64,000 bases of DNA from Megachile rotundata (lineage: Eukaryota; Arthropoda; Insecta; Hymenoptera; Megachilidae). The position numbers and the translations under genes are program-made. The notes beneath the pieces were generated by a model, which saw only the letters and a program-made list of their open reading frames with translations, did no database searches and was not told the origin of the DNA. Positions 17,152 through 34,123 of the stretch are shown here, in pieces (the stretch's first letter is position 1; the number at the start of each line of letters is the position of its first letter). The stretch spans positions 1,116,001 to 1,180,000 of the forward strand of contig NW_027473318.1 in assembly GCF_050947335.1 (NCBI RefSeq). The letters are read 5' to 3'.

Positions 17152-18173
17152 ACGAACACAATCATACAATCACAATCATACAATCACAATCATACAATCA
17201 CAATCATACAATCGCAATCATACAATCGCAATCATACAATCACAATCAAACAATCTCAATCATACAATCACAATCATTCAATCACAATCATACATTCAAA
17301 ATGATGCAATCACAATCATACAATCGCAATCATGCAATCACAATCATACAATCATAATCATGCAATCACAATCATACAATCACAATCGTACAATCACAAT
17401 CGTACAATCACAATCGCACAACCACAATCAGACAATCACAATCATACAATCACAATCATACAATCACAATCATACAATCACAATCATACAATCACAATCA
17501 TACAATCACAATCATACAATCATAATCATGCAATCACAATCATACAATCACAATCGTACAATCACAATCGTACAATCACAATCGCACAACCACAATCATA
17601 CAATCGTAATCATACAGTCACAATCATACTTTCACAATCATACAATCACAATCATACAATCACAATCATACGAACACAATCATACAATCACAATCATACA
17701 ATCACAATCATACAATCACAATCATAAAATCGCAATCATACAATCGCAATCATACAATCACAATCAAACAATCTCAATCATACAATCACAATCATACAAC
17801 CACAATCAGACAATCACAATCATACAATCACAATCATACAATCACAATTATGCAATCACAATCATACAATCGCATTTATACAATCGCAATCATACAATCA
17901 CAATCATACAATCACAATCATTCAATCACAATCATAAAATCACAAAAATACAAACTTAATCATACAATCACAATCATACAATCGCAATCATACAATCACA
18001 ATCATACAATCACAATCATACAATCACAATCATAAAATCACAAAAATACAAACTTAATCATACAATCACAATCATACAATCGCAATCATACAATCACATT
18101 CATACAATCATAATCATACAATCACAATCATACAATCACAATCATACAATCACAACCATACGATCGCAATCAT
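17152..18173. repeat. Alpha block, copy 5
   Basis: The acgaac unit is at 17,152, the aaaatgatg T at 17,302 and acgatcg at 18,160. The 1,008-bp span equals that of copy 1, of which this is a near-identical duplicate at a 17,146-bp offset. Confidence 0.8.
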
Positions 18174-18286
18174 ACAATCACAATCATACAATCACAATCA
18201 TACAATCACAATCATACAATCATAATCATACAATCACAATCATACAATCACAATCATACAATCACAATCATACAATCACAATCATA
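18174..18286. repeat. Mostly consensus units linking alpha copy 5 to gamma copy 3
   Basis: The units are near consensus, with one TAA-containing unit, as in the equivalent linker at 1,028-1,140. Confidence 0.8.
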
Positions 18287-21200
18287 CAATTACAATCTCC
18301 CAAATACAATCTCCCAAATACAATCTCCCAGATACAATCATACAATCACAATCATACAATCACAATCATACAATCATAATCATACAATTACAATCATACA
18401 TCACAATCATACAATCGCAATCATACAATCACAATCATACAATCGCAATCATACAATTACAATCTCCCAAATACAATCTCCCAAATACAATCCCCCAAAT
18501 ACAATCATACAATCACAATCATACAATCACAATCATACAATCACAATCATACAATCACAATCATACTATCACAATCGTACAATCACAATCGTACAATCAC
18601 AATCGCACAACCACAATCAGACAATCACTATCATACAATCACAATCATACAATCACAGTCATACAATCACAATCATACAATCATAATCATACTTTCACAA
18701 TCATACTATCACAATCATACTATCACAATCATACAATCACAATCATACAATCACAGTTATACAATGACAATCATATAATCACAATCATACTATCACAATC
18801 ATACAATCACAATCATACAATCACAATCGTACATTCACAATCATACAATCACAATCATACAATCGCAATCATACAATCACAATCATACAATCACAATCAT
18901 ACAATGACAACCATACAATCGCAATCATACAATTACAATATCCCAAATACAATCTCCCAAATACAATCATACAATCACAATCATACAATCACAATCATAC
19001 AATCACAATCATACAATCACAATCATACAATCACAATCATACAATCACAATCATACAATCACAATCATACAATCACAATCATACAATCAAAATCACATAA
19101 TCGCATTCATACAATCGCAATCATACAATCCCAATCATACAATCGCAATCATACAATTACAATCTCCCAAATACAATCTCCCAAATACAATCATACAATC
19201 ACAATCATACAATCACAATCATACAATCACAATCATACAATCACATTCATACAATCATAATCATACAATCACAATCATACAATCACAATCGTACAATCAC
19301 AATCGTACAATCACAATCGCACAACCACAATCATACAATCGTAATCATACAATCACAATCATACTTTCACAATCATACAATCACAATCATACAATCACAA
19401 TCATACAATCACAATCATACAATCACAATCATACAATCGCAAGCATACAATCACAATCATACAATCTCAATCATACAATCACAATCATACAATCATAATC
19501 ATACAATTACAGTCATACATCACAATTATACAATCACAATCATACAATCGCAATCATACAATCACAATCATACAATCGCAATCATACAATTACAATCTCC
19601 CAAATACAATCTCCCAAATACAATCTCCCAAATACAATCAAACAATCACAATCATGCAATCACAATCATACAATCACAATCATACAATCACAATCATACT
19701 ATGACAATCGTACAATCACAATCGTACAATCACAATCGTACAATCACAATCGCACAACCACAATCAGACAATCACTATCATACAATCACAATCATACAAT
19801 CACAATCATACAATCACAATCATACAATCACAATCATACTTTCACAATCATACTATCACAATCATACAATCACAATCATACAATCACAGTCATACAATGA
19901 CAATCATATAATCACAATCATACTATCATAATCATACAATCACAATCATACAATCACAATCGTACATTCACAATCATACAATCACAATCATACAATCACA
20001 ATCATACAATCACAATCATACAATCACAAACATACAATCACAATCATACAATCACAATCATACAATCACAATCATACAATCACAATCATACAATCACAAT
20101 CATACAATCACAATCATACAATCACAATCACACAATCGCATTCATACAATCGCAATCATACAATCACAATCATACAATCGCAATCATACAATTACAATCT
20201 CCCAAATACAATCTCCCAAATACAATCACCCAAATACAATCATACAATCACAATCATACAATCATAATCATACAATCACAGTCATACAATCACAATCATA
20301 CAATCACAATCATACAATCACAATCATTCAATAATAATCGTACAATCACAATCGTACAATCACAATCGCACAACCACAATCAGACAATCACACTCATACA
20401 ATCACAATCATACAATCACAATCGTACAATCACAATCATACCATCACAATCATACTTTCACAATCATACAATCACAATCATACAATCACAATCATACAAT
20501 CACAGTCATACAATCACAATCATACAATCACAATCATACTATCACAATCATACAATCACAATCATAAAATCACAATCATACAATCACAATCATACAATCA
20601 TAATCATACAATCACAATCATACAATCACAATCATACAATCACAATCATACAATCACAATCATACAATCACAGTCATACAATCGCAAGCATACAATCACA
20701 ATCATACAATCACAATCATACAATCACAACCATACAATCGCAATCATACAATTACAATATCCCAAATACAATCTCCCAAATACAATCATACAATCACAAT
20801 CATACAATCACAATCATACAATCACAATCATACAATCACAATCATACAATCACAAGCATACAATCAAAATCACACAATCGCATTCATATAATCGCAATCA
20901 TACAATCACAATCATACAATCGCAATCATACAATTACAATCTCCCAAATACAATCTCCCAAATACAATCTCCCAAATACAATCACCCAAATACAATCATA
21001 CAATCACAATCATACAATCATAATCATACAATCACAATCATACAATCACAATCATACAATCACCATCATACAATCACAATCATTCAATAATAATCGTACA
21101 ATCACAGTCGTACAATCACAATCGTACAACCACAATCAGACAATCACACTCATACAATCACAATCATACAATCACAATCATACAATCACAATCATACCAT

Positions 21201-23337
21201 CACAATCATACTTTCACAATCACACAATCACAATCATACAATCACAATCATACAATCACAGTCATACAATCACAATCATACAATCACAATCATACAATCA
21301 CAATCATACTATCACAATCATACAATCACAATCATACAATCACAATCATACAATCACAATCATACAATCATAATCATACAATCACAATCATACAATCACA
21401 ATCATACAATCAGAATCATACAATCACAATCATACAATCACAATCATACAATCGCAAGCATACAATCACAATCATACAGTCACAATCGTACAATCACAAT
21501 CGCACAACCACAATCAGACAATCACAATCATACAATCACAATCATACAATCACAATCATACAATCACAATCATACAATCACAATCATACTTTTACCATCA
21601 TACTATCACAATCATACAATCACAATCATACAATCACAATCATACAATCACAGTCATACAATCACAATCATACAATCACAATCATACAATCACAATCATA
21701 CAATCGCAATCATACAATTACAATATCCCAAACACAATCTCCCAAATACAATCTCCCAAATACAATCTCCCAAATAAAATCATACAATCACAATCATACA
21801 ATCACAATCATACTTTCACAATCATACAATCACAATCATACAATCACAATCATACAATCACAGTCATACAATCACAGTCATACAATCACAATCTTACTAT
21901 CACAATCATACAATCACAATCATACAATCACAATCATACAATTACAATCTCCCAAATACAATCTCCCAAATACAATCACCCAAATACAATCATACAATCA
22001 CATTCATACAATCATAATCATACAATCACAATCATACAATCACAACCATACAATCACAATCATACAATCACAATCATACAATCACAATCATACAATCACA
22101 ATCATACAATCACAATCATACAATCACAATCGTACAATCACAATCGTACAATCACAATCGCACAACCACAATCATACAATCGTAATCATACAATCACAAT
22201 CATACTTTCACAATCATACAATCACAATCATACAATCACAATCATACAATCACAATCATACAATCGCAATCATACAATCGCAATCATACAATCACAATCA
22301 TACAATCGCAATCATACAATCGCAATCATACAATCGCAATCATACAATCACAATCATACAATCTCAATCATACAATCACAATCATACAATCACAATCATA
22401 AAATCACAAAAATACAAACTTAATCATACAATCACAATCATACAATCGCAATCATACAATCACATTCATACAATCATAATCATACAATCACAATCATACA
22501 ATCACAATCATACAATCACAATCATACTTTCACAATCATACAATCACAATCATACAATCACAATCATACAATCACAGTCATACAATCACAGTCATACAAT
22601 CACAATCATACTGTCACAATCATACAATCACAATCGTACAATCACAATCGCACAACCACAATCAGACTATCACACTCATACAATCACAATCATACAATCA
22701 CAATCATACAATCACAATCATACCATCACAATCATACTTTCACAATCATACAATCACAATCATACAATCACAATCATACAATCACAGTCATACAATCACA
22801 ATCATACAATCACAATCATACTATCATAATCATACAATCACAATCATACAATCACAATCATACAATCACAATCATACAATCACAATCATACAATCACAAT
22901 CATACAATCACAATCATACAATCACAATCATACAATCACAATCATACAATCACAATCATACAATCACAATCATACAATCACAATCATACAATCACAATCA
23001 TACAATCACAATCATACAATCACAATCATACAATCACAGTCATACAATCACAGTCGTACAATCACAATCATACTATCACAATCATACAATCACAATCATA
23101 CAATCACAATCATACAATTACAATCTCCCAAATACAATCTCCCAAATACAATCACCCAAATACAATCATACAATCACATTCATACAATCATAATCATACA
23201 ATCACAATCATACAATCACAATCGTACAATCACAATCGTACAATCACAATCGCACAACCACAATCATACAATCGTAATCATACAATCACAATCATACTTT
23301 CACAATCATACAATCACAATCATACAATCACAATCAT
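18287..23337. repeat. Gamma block, copy 3 (long form)
   Basis: It opens with the cccagat CCC cluster at 18,287 and has 13-bp units at 18,397 and 19,516. The ctatgacaatcg landmark is at 19,701, tcaataataatcgt units near 20,331 and 21,085, cttttaccat near 21,591 and a four-member CCC cluster near 21,721. The offset from copy 1 grows from 17,146 to 17,160 to 17,188 bp, so three whole units were gained over 5 kb and nothing else moved. The pure consensus run at 22,834-23,029 is 14 units. A CCC cluster near 20,940 has four members where other copies have three. Confidence 0.8.
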
Positions 23338-24331
23338 ACGAACACAATCATACAATCACAATCATACAATCACAATCATACAATCACAATCATACAATCG
23401 CAATCATACAATCGCAATCATACAATCACAATCAAACAATCTCAATCATACAATCACAATCATTCAATCACAATCATACATTCAAAATGATGCAATCACA
23501 ATCATACAATCGCAATCATGCAATCACAATCATACAATCACAATCATACAATCACAATCATACAACCACAATCAGACAATCACAATCATACAATCACAAT
23601 CATACAATCACAATCATACGAACACAATCATACAATCACAATCATACAATCACAATCATACAATCACAATCATACAATCATAATCATGCAATCACAATCA
23701 TACAATCACAATCGTACAATCACAATCGTACAATCACAATCGCACAACCACAATCATACAATCGTAATCCTACAGTCACAATCATACTTTCACAATCATA
23801 CAATCACAATCATACAATCACAATCATACGAACACAATCATACAATCACAATCATACAATCACAATCATACAATCACAATCATACAATCGCAATCATACA
23901 ATCGCAATCATACAATCACAATCAAACAATCTCAATCATACAATCACAATCATACAACCACAATCAGACAATCACAATCATACAATCACAATCATACAAT
24001 CACAATTATGCAATCACAATCATACAATCGCATTTATACAATCGCAATCATACAATCACAATCATACAATCACAATCATTCAATCACAATCATAAAATCA
24101 CAAAAATACAAACTTAATCATACAATCACAATCATACAATCGCAATCATACAATCACAATCATACAATCACAATCATACAATCACAATCATAAAATCACA
24201 AAAATACAAACTTAATCATACAATCACAATCATACAATCGCAATCATACAATCACATTCATACAATCATAATCATACAATCACAATCATACAATCACAAT
24301 CATACAATCACAACCATACGATCGCAATCAT
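23338..24331. repeat. Alpha block, copy 6
   Basis: The acgaac unit is at 23,338, the aaaatgatg T at 23,488 and acgatcg at 24,318 (980-bp span). An additional acgaac unit occurs in the first half near 23,617, so this copy has three acgaac units instead of two. A private substitution gives cgtaatcctac near 23,765. Confidence 0.75.
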
Positions 24332-27288
24332 ACAATCACAATCATACAATCACAATCATACAATCACAATCATACAATCATAATCATACAATCACAATCA
24401 TACAATCACAATCATACAATCACAATCATACAATCACAATCATACAATCACAATCATACAATCACAATCATACAATCACAATCATACAATCACAATCATA
24501 CAATCACAATCATACAATCACAATCATACAATCGCAATCATACAATCGCAATCATACAATCGCAATCATACAATCACAATCATACAATCTCAATCACACA
24601 ATCACAATCATACAACCACAATCAGACAATCACAATCATACAATCACAATCATACAATCACAATTATGCAATCACAATCATACAATCGCATTCATACAAT
24701 CGCAATCATACAATCACAATCATACAATCACAATCATACAATCACAATCATACAATCACAATCATAAAATCACAAAAATACAAACTTAATCATACAATCA
24801 CAATCATACAATCGCAATCATACAATCACAATCATACAATCATAATCATACAATCACAATCATACGATCGCAATCATACAATCATAATCATACAATCACA
24901 ATCATACTTTCACAATCATACAATCACAATCATACAATCACAATCATACAATCACAATCATACAATCACAATCATACAATCACAATCATACAATCACAAT
25001 CATACAATCATAATCATGCAATCACAATCATACAATCACAATCGTACAATCACAATCGTACAATCACAATCGCACAACCACAATCATACAATCGTAATCA
25101 TACAGTCACAATCATACTTTCACAATCATACAATCACAATCATACAATCACAATCATACGAACACAATCATACAATCACAATCATACAATCACAATCATA
25201 CAATCACAATCATAAAATCGCAATCATACAATCGCAATCATACAATCACAATCAAACAATCTCAATCATACAATCACAATCATACAACCACAATCAGACA
25301 ATCACAATCATACAATCACAATCATACAATCACAATTATGCAATCACAATCATACAATCGCATTTATACAATCGCAATCATACAATCACAATCATACAAT
25401 CACAATCATTCAATCACAATCATAAAATCACAAAAATACAAACTTAATCATACAATCACAATCATACAATCGCAATCATACAATCACAATCATACAATCA
25501 CAATCATACAATCACAATCATAAAATCACAAAAATACAAACTTAATCATACAATCACAATCATACAATCGCAATCATACAATCACATTCATACAATCATA
25601 ACCATACAATCACAATCATACAATCACAATCATACAATCACAACCATACGATCGCAATCATACAATCACAATCATACAATCACAATCATACAATCACAAT
25701 CATACAATCATACAATCACAATCATACAATCACAATCATACAATCACAATCATACAATCACAATCATACAATCACAATCATAAAATCACAAAAATACAAA
25801 CTTAATCATACAATCACAATCATACAATCACAATCATACAATCACAATCATAAAATCACAAAAATACAAACTTAATCATACAATCACAATCATACAATCG
25901 CAATCATACAATCACAATCATACAATCATAATCATACAATCACAATCATACGATCGCAATCATACAATCATAATCATACAATCACAATCATACTTTCACA
26001 ATCATACAATCACAATCATACAATCACAATCATACAATCACAATCATACAATCACAATCATACAATCACAATCATACAATCACAATCATACAATCATAAT
26101 CATGCAATCACAATCATACAATCACAATCGTACAATCACAATCGTACAATCACAATCGCACAACCACAATCATACAATCGTAATCATACAGTCACAATCA
26201 TACTTTCACAATCATACAATCACAATCATACAATCACAATCATACGAACACAATCATACAATCACAATCATACAATCACAATCATACAATCACAATCATA
26301 AAATCGCAATCATACAATCGCAATCATACAATCACAATCAAACAATCTCAATCATACAATCACAATCATACAACCACAATCAGACAATCACAATCATACA
26401 ATCACAATCATACAATCACAATTATGCAATCACAATCATACAATCGCATTTATACAATCGCAATCATACAATCACAATCATACAATCACAATCATTCAAT
26501 CACAATCATAAAATCACAAAAATACAAACTTAATCATACAATCACAATCATACAATCGCAATCATACAATCACAATCATACAATCACAATCATACAATCA
26601 CAATCATAAAATCACAAAAATACAAACTTAATCATACAATCACAATCATACAATCGCAATCATACAATCACATTCATACAATCATAACCATACAATCACA
26701 ATCATACAATCACAATCATACAATCACAACCATACGATCGCAATCATACAATCACAATCATACAATCACAATCATACAATCACAATCATACAATCACAAT
26801 CATACAACCACAATCAGACAATCACAATCATACAATCACAATCATACAATCACAATCATACAATCACAATCATACAATCACAATCATACAATCACAATCA
26901 TACAATCATAATCATGCAATCACAATCATACAATCACAATCGTACAATCACAATCGTACAATCACAATCGCACAACCACAATCATACAATCGTAATCATA
27001 CAGTCACAATCATACTTTCACAATCATACAATCACAATCATACAATCACAATCATACGAACACAATCATACAATCACAATCATACAATCACAATCATACA
27101 ATCACAATCATACAATCGCAATCATACAATCGCAATCATACAATCACAATCAAACAATCTCAATCATACAATCACAATCATACAATCGCATTTATACAAT
27201 CGCAAGCATACAATCACAATCATACAATCTCAATCATACAATCACAATCATACAATCATAATCATACAATTACAGTCATACATCACAA
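24332..27288. repeat. Beta block, copy 2, internally expanded
   Basis: It starts like beta copy 1. The alpha-like core beginning at an atcatgcaatc landmark then occurs at 25,016, 26,102 and 26,914. The first two are 1,086 bp apart, which is 78 units minus the 6-bp deletion at 25,704-25,711. The first two cores read alike over at least 430 bp. The third is cut near 27,190, where an alpha-core unit (cgcatttatac) runs directly into gamma-type sequence (cgcaagcatac). Three successive partial copies indicate a local tandem amplification. Confidence 0.75.
25704..25711. repeat. 8-bp short unit (6-bp deletion)
   Basis: The unit reads acaatcat between two full 14-bp units. Sister copies have acaatcataatcat at this place, for example near 24,377. 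One of two adjacent aatcat hexamers has therefore been lost. It is the only unit of this length found, and it shifts the downstream register by 6 bp. Confidence 0.85.
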
Positions 27289-29880
27289 TTATACAATCAC
27301 AATCATACAATCGCAATCATACAATGACAACCATACAATCGCAATCATACAATTACAATATCCCAAATACAATCTCCCAAATACAATCATACAATCACAA
27401 TCATACAATCACAATCATACAATCACAATCATACAATCACAATCATACAATCACAATCATACAATCACAATCATACAATCACAATCATACAATCAAAATC
27501 ACATAATCGCATTCATACAATCGCAATCATACAATCCCAATCATACAATCGCAATCATACAATTACAATCTCCCAAATACAATCTCCCAAATACAATCAT
27601 ACAATCACAATCATACAATCACAATCATACAATCACAATCATACAATCACATTCATACAATCATAATCATACAATCACAATCATACAATCACAATCGTAC
27701 AATCACAATCGTACAATCACAATCGCACAACCACAATCATACAATCGTAATCATACAATCACAATCATACTTTCACAATCATACAATCACAATCATACAA
27801 TCACAATCATACAATCACAATCATACAATCACAATCATACAATCGCAAGCATACAATCACAATCATACAATCTCAATCATACAATCACAATCATACAATC
27901 ATAATCATACAATTACAGTCATACATCACAATTATACAATCACAATCATACAATCGCAATCATACAATCACAATCATACAATCGCAATCATACAATTACA
28001 ATCTCCCAAATACAATCTCCCAAATACAATCTCCCAAATACAATCAAACAATCACAATCATGCAATCACAATCATACAATCACAATCATACAATCACAAT
28101 CATACTATGACAATCGTACAATCACAATCGTACAATCACAATCGTACAATCACAATCGCACAACCACAATCAGACAATCACTATCATACAATCACAATCA
28201 TACAATCACAATCATACAATCACAATCATACAATCACAATCATACTTTCACAATCATACTATCACAATCATACAATCACAATCATACAATCACAGTCATA
28301 CAATGACAATCATATAATCACAATCATACTATCATAATCATACAATCACAATCATACAATCACAATCGTACATTCACAATCATACAATCACAATCATACA
28401 ATCACAATCATACAATCACAATCATACAATCACAAACATACAATCACAATCATACAATCACAATCATACAATCACAATCATACAATCACAATCATACAAT
28501 CACAATCATACAATCACAATCATACAATCACAATCACACAATCGCATTCATACAATCGCAATCATACAATCACAATCATACAATCGCAATCATACAATTA
28601 CAATCTCCCAAATACAATCTCCCAAATACAATCACCCAAATACAATCATACAATCACAATCATACAATCATAATCATACAATCACAGTCATACAATCACA
28701 ATCATACAATCACAATCATACAATCACAATCATTCAATAATAATCGTACAATCACAATCGTACAATCACAATCGCACAACCACAATCAGACAATCACACT
28801 CATACAATCACAATCATACAATCACAATCATACAATCACAATCATACCATCACAATCATACTTTCACAATCATACAATCACAATCATACAATCACAATCA
28901 TACAATCACAGTCATACAATCACAATCATACAATCACAATCATACTATCACAATCATACAATCACAATCATAAAATCACAATCATACAATCACAATCATA
29001 CAATCATAATCATACAATCACAATCATACAATCACAATCATACAATCACAATCATACAATCACAATCATACAATCACAGTCATACAATCGCAAGCATACA
29101 ATCACAATCATACAATCACAATCATACAATCACAACCATACAATCGCAATCATACAATTACAATATCCCAAATACAATCTCCCAAATACAATCATACAAT
29201 CACAATCATACAATCACAATCATACAATCACAATCATACAATCACAATCATACAATCACAAGCATACAATCAAAATCACACAATCGCATTCATATAATCG
29301 CAATCATACAATCACAATCATCAATCGCAATCATACAATTACAATCTCCCAAATACAATCTCCCAAATACAATCACCCAAATACAATCATACAATCACAA
29401 TCATACAATCATAATCATACAATCACAATCATACAATCACAATCATACAATCACCATCATACAATCACAATCATTCAATAATAATCGTACAATCACAATC
29501 GTACAATCACAATCGTACAACCACAATCAGACAATCACACTCATACAATCACAATCATACAATCACAATCATACAATCACAATCATACCATCACAATCAT
29601 ACTTTCACAATCACACAATCACAATCATACAATCACAATCATACAATCACAGTCATACAATCACAATCATACAATCACAATCATACAATCACAATCATAC
29701 AATCACAATCATACAATCATAATCATACAATCACAATCATACAATCACAATCATACAATCACAATCGTACAATCACAATCGTACAATCACAATCGCACAA
29801 CCACAATCATACAATCGTAATCATACAATCACAATCATACTTTCACAATCATACAATCACAATCATACAATCACAATCAT
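27289..29880. repeat. Gamma block, copy 4 (short form, 5' truncated)
   Basis: The cccagat opening is missing. The block enters through a 13-bp unit at 27,289 and the acaatgacaaccat unit at about 27,324. A second 13-bp unit is at 27,922 and ctatgacaatcg at 28,107. tcaataataatcgt units lie near 28,735 and 29,474. It then jumps to the alpha lead-in near 29,690, as copy 2 does. It also holds the private 1-bp deletion at 29,322. Confidence 0.75.
29322..29334. repeat. Private 13-bp unit (1-bp deletion)
   Basis: The sequence reads aatcatcaatcgcaatcat where sister copies read aatcatacaatcgcaatcat (minor substitutions aside), so one A has been lost. It is not preceded by the acaattaca unit that precedes all other 13-bp units. 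It is therefore an independent event, seen once. Confidence 0.8.
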
Positions 29881-30860
29881 ACGAACACAATCATACAATC
29901 ACAATCATACAATCACAATCATACAATCACAATCATACAATCGCAATCATACAATCGCAATCATACAATCACAATCAAACAATCTCAATCATACAATCAC
30001 AATCATTCAATCACAATCATACATTCAAAATGATGCAATCACAATCATACAATCGCAATCATGCAATCACAATCATACAATCACAATCATACAATCACAA
30101 TCATACAACCACAATCAGACAATCACAATCATACAATCACAATCATACAATCACAATCATACAATCACAATCATACAATCACAATCATACAATCACAATC
30201 ATACAATCATAATCATGCAATCACAATCATACAATCACAATCGTACAATCACAATCCTACAATCACAATCGCACAACCACAATCATACAATCGTAATCAT
30301 ACAGTCACAATCATACTTTCACAATCATACAATCACAATCATACAATCACAATCATACGAACACAATCATACAATCACAATCATACAATCACAATCATAC
30401 AATCACAATCATACAATCGCAATCATACAATCGCAATCATACAATCACAATCAAACAATCTCAATCATACAATCACAATCATACAACCACAATCAGACAA
30501 TCACAATCATACAATCACAATCATACAATCACAATTATGCAATCACAATCATACAATCGCATTTATACAATCGCAATCATACAATCACAATCATACAATC
30601 ACAATCATTCAATCACAATCATAAAATCACAAAAATACAAACTTAATCATACAATCACAATCATACAATCGCAATCATACAATCACAATCATACAATCAC
30701 AATCATACAATCACAATCATAAAATCACAAAAATACAAACTTAATCATACAATCACAATCATACAATCGCAATCATACAATCACATTCATACAATCATAA
30801 TCATACAATCACAATCATACAATCACAATCATACAATCAGAACCATACGATCGCAATCAT
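29881..30860. repeat. Alpha block, copy 7
   Basis: The acgaac unit is at 29,881, the aaaatgatg T at 30,031 and acgatcg at 30,847 (966-bp span, as in copy 2). Private substitutions include cacaatcctac near 30,250 and cagaaccatac before the acgatcg unit. Confidence 0.75.
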
Positions 30861-31672
30861 ACAATCACAATCATACAATCACAATCATACAATCACAATC
30901 GTACACTCACAATCATACAATCACAATCATACAATCACAATCATACAATCACAATCATACAATCACAAACATACAATCACAATCATACAATCACAATCAT
31001 ACAATCACAATCATACAATCACAATCATACAATCACAATCATACAATCACAAGCATACAATCAAAATCACACAATCGCATTCATATAATCGCAATCATAC
31101 AATCACAATCATACAATCGCAATCATACAATTACAATCTCCCAAATACAATCTCCCAAATACAATCACCCAAATACAATCATACAATCACAATCATACAA
31201 TCATAATCATACAATCACAATCATACAATCACAATCATACAATCACCATCATACAATCACAATCATTCAATAATAATCGTACAATCACAATCGTACAATC
31301 ACAATCGTACAACCACAATCAGACAATCACACTCATACAATCACAATCATACAATCACAATCATACAATCACAATCATACCATCACAATCATACTTTCAC
31401 AATCACACAATCACAATCATACAATCACAATCATACAATCACAGTCATACAATCACAATCATACAATCACAATCATACAATCACAATCATACAATCACAA
31501 TCATACAATCATAATCATACAATCACAATCATACAATCACAATCATACAATCACAATCGTACAATCACAATCGTACAATCACAATCGCACAACCACAATC
31601 ATACAATCGTAATCATACAATCACAATCATACTTTCACAATCATACAATCACAATCATACAATCACAATCAT
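30861..31672. repeat. Gamma fragment between alpha copies 7 and 8
   Basis: It jumps from alpha into the middle of gamma. An acaatcgtacactcac-type stretch near 30,900 and an aaacatac unit near 30,968 are followed by the segment with cgcattcatata, a CCC cluster near 31,130 and one tcaataataatcgt unit near 31,270. It holds only one of the two tcaataataatcgt units and no 13-bp unit. As a result alpha copies 7 and 8 are only 1,792 bp (128 units) apart. Confidence 0.75.
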
Positions 31673-32680
31673 ACGAACACAATCATACAATCACAATCAT
31701 ACAATCACAATCATACAATCACAATCATACAATCGCAATCATACAATCGCAATCATACAATCACAATCAAACAATCTCAATCATACAATCACAATCATTC
31801 AATCACAATCATACATTCAAAATGATGCAATCACAATCATACAATCGCAATCATGCAATCACAATCATACAATCACAATCATACAATCACAATCATACAA
31901 CCACAATCAGACAATCACAATCATACAATCACAATCATACAATCACAATCATACAATCACAATCATACAATCACAATCATACAATCACAATCATACAATC
32001 ACAATCATACAATCATAATCATGCAATCACAATCATACAATCACAATCGTACAATCACAATCGTACAATCACAATCGCACAACCACAATCATACAATCGT
32101 AATCATACAGTCACAATCATACTTTCACAATCATACAATCACAATCATACAATCACAATCATACGAACACAATCATACAATCACAATCATACAATCACAA
32201 TCATACAATCACAATCATACAATCGCAATCATACAATCGCAATCATACAATCACAATCAAACAATCTCAATCATACAATCACAATCATACAACCACAATC
32301 AGACAATCACAATCATACAATCACAATCATACAATCACAATTATGCAATCACAATCATACAATCGCATTTATACAATCGCAATCATACAATCACAATCAT
32401 ACAATCACAATCATTCAATCACAATCATAAAATCACAAAAATACAAACTTAATCATACAATCACAATCATACAATCGCAATCATACAATCACAATCATAC
32501 AATCACAATCATACAATCACAATCATAAAATCACAAAAATACAAACTTAATCATACAATCACAATCATACAATCGCAATCATACAATCACATTCATACAA
32601 TCATAATCATACAATCACAATCATACAATCACAATCATACAATCACAATCATACAATCACAACCATACGATCGCAATCAT
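31673..32680. repeat. Alpha block, copy 8
   Basis: The acgaac unit is at 31,673, the aaaatgatg T at 31,823 and acgatcg at 32,667 (994-bp span). It is the same type as copy 2 plus two extra consensus units. Confidence 0.75.
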
Positions 32681-34123
32681 ACAATCACAATCATACAATC
32701 ACAATCATACAATCACAATCATACAATCATAATCATACAATCACAATCATACAATCACAATCATACAATCACAATCATACAATCACAATCATACAATCAC
32801 AATCATACAATCACAATCATACAATCACAATCATACAATCACAATCATACAATCACAATCATACAATCACAATCATACAATCGCAATCATACAATCGCAA
32901 TCATACAATCGCAATCATACAATCACAATCATACAATCTCAATCACACAATCACAATCATACAACCACAATCAGACAATCACAATCATACAATCACAATC
33001 ATACAATCACAATTATGCAATCACAATCATACAATCGCATTCATACAATCGCAATCATACAATCACAATCATACAATCACAATCATACAATCACAATCAT
33101 ACAATCACAATCATAAAATCACAAAAATACAAACTTAATCATACAATCACAATCATACAATCGCAATCATACAATCACAATCATACAATCATAATCATAC
33201 AATCACAATCATACGATCGCAATCATACAATCATAATCATACAATCACAATCATACTTTCACAATCATACAATCACAATCATACAATCACAATCATACAA
33301 TCACAATCATACAATCACAATCATACAATCACAATCATACAATCACAATCATACAATCATAATCATGCAATCACAATCATACAATCACAATCGTACCATC
33401 ACAATCGTACAATCACAATCGCACAACCACAATCATACAATCGTAATCATACAGTCACAATCATACTTTCACAATCATACAATCACAATCATACAATCAC
33501 AATCATACGAACACAATCATACAATCACAATCATACAATCACAATCATACAATCACAATCATAAAATCGCAATCATACAATCGCAATCATACAATCACAA
33601 TCAAACAATCTCAATCATACAATCACAATCATACAACCACAATCAGACAATCACAATCATACAATCACAATCATACAATCACAATTATGCAATCACAATC
33701 ATACAATCGCATTTATACAATCGCAATCATACAATCACAATCATACAATCACAATCATTCAATCACAATCATAAAATCACAAAAATACAAACTTAATCAT
33801 ACAATCACAATCATACAATCGCAATCATACAATCACAATCATACAATCACAATCATACAATCACAATCATAAAATCACAAAAATACAAACTTAATCATAC
33901 AATCACAATCATACAATCGCAATCATACAATCACATTCATACAATCATAATCATACAATCACAATCATACAATCACAATCATACAATCACAACCATACGA
34001 TCGCAATCATACAATCACAATCATACAATCACAATCATACAATCACAATCATACAATCATAATCATACAATCACAATCATACAATCACAATCATACAATC
34101 ACAATCATACAATCACAATCATA
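32681..34123. repeat. Beta block, copy 3
   Basis: It has the same order as beta copy 1. From the aaaatgatg landmark to the following cccagat cluster it measures 2,301 bp (31,823 to 34,124), against 2,287 bp for the first copy (6,300 to 8,587), a difference of one unit. A private substitution gives cgtaccatc near 33,395. Confidence 0.75.
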
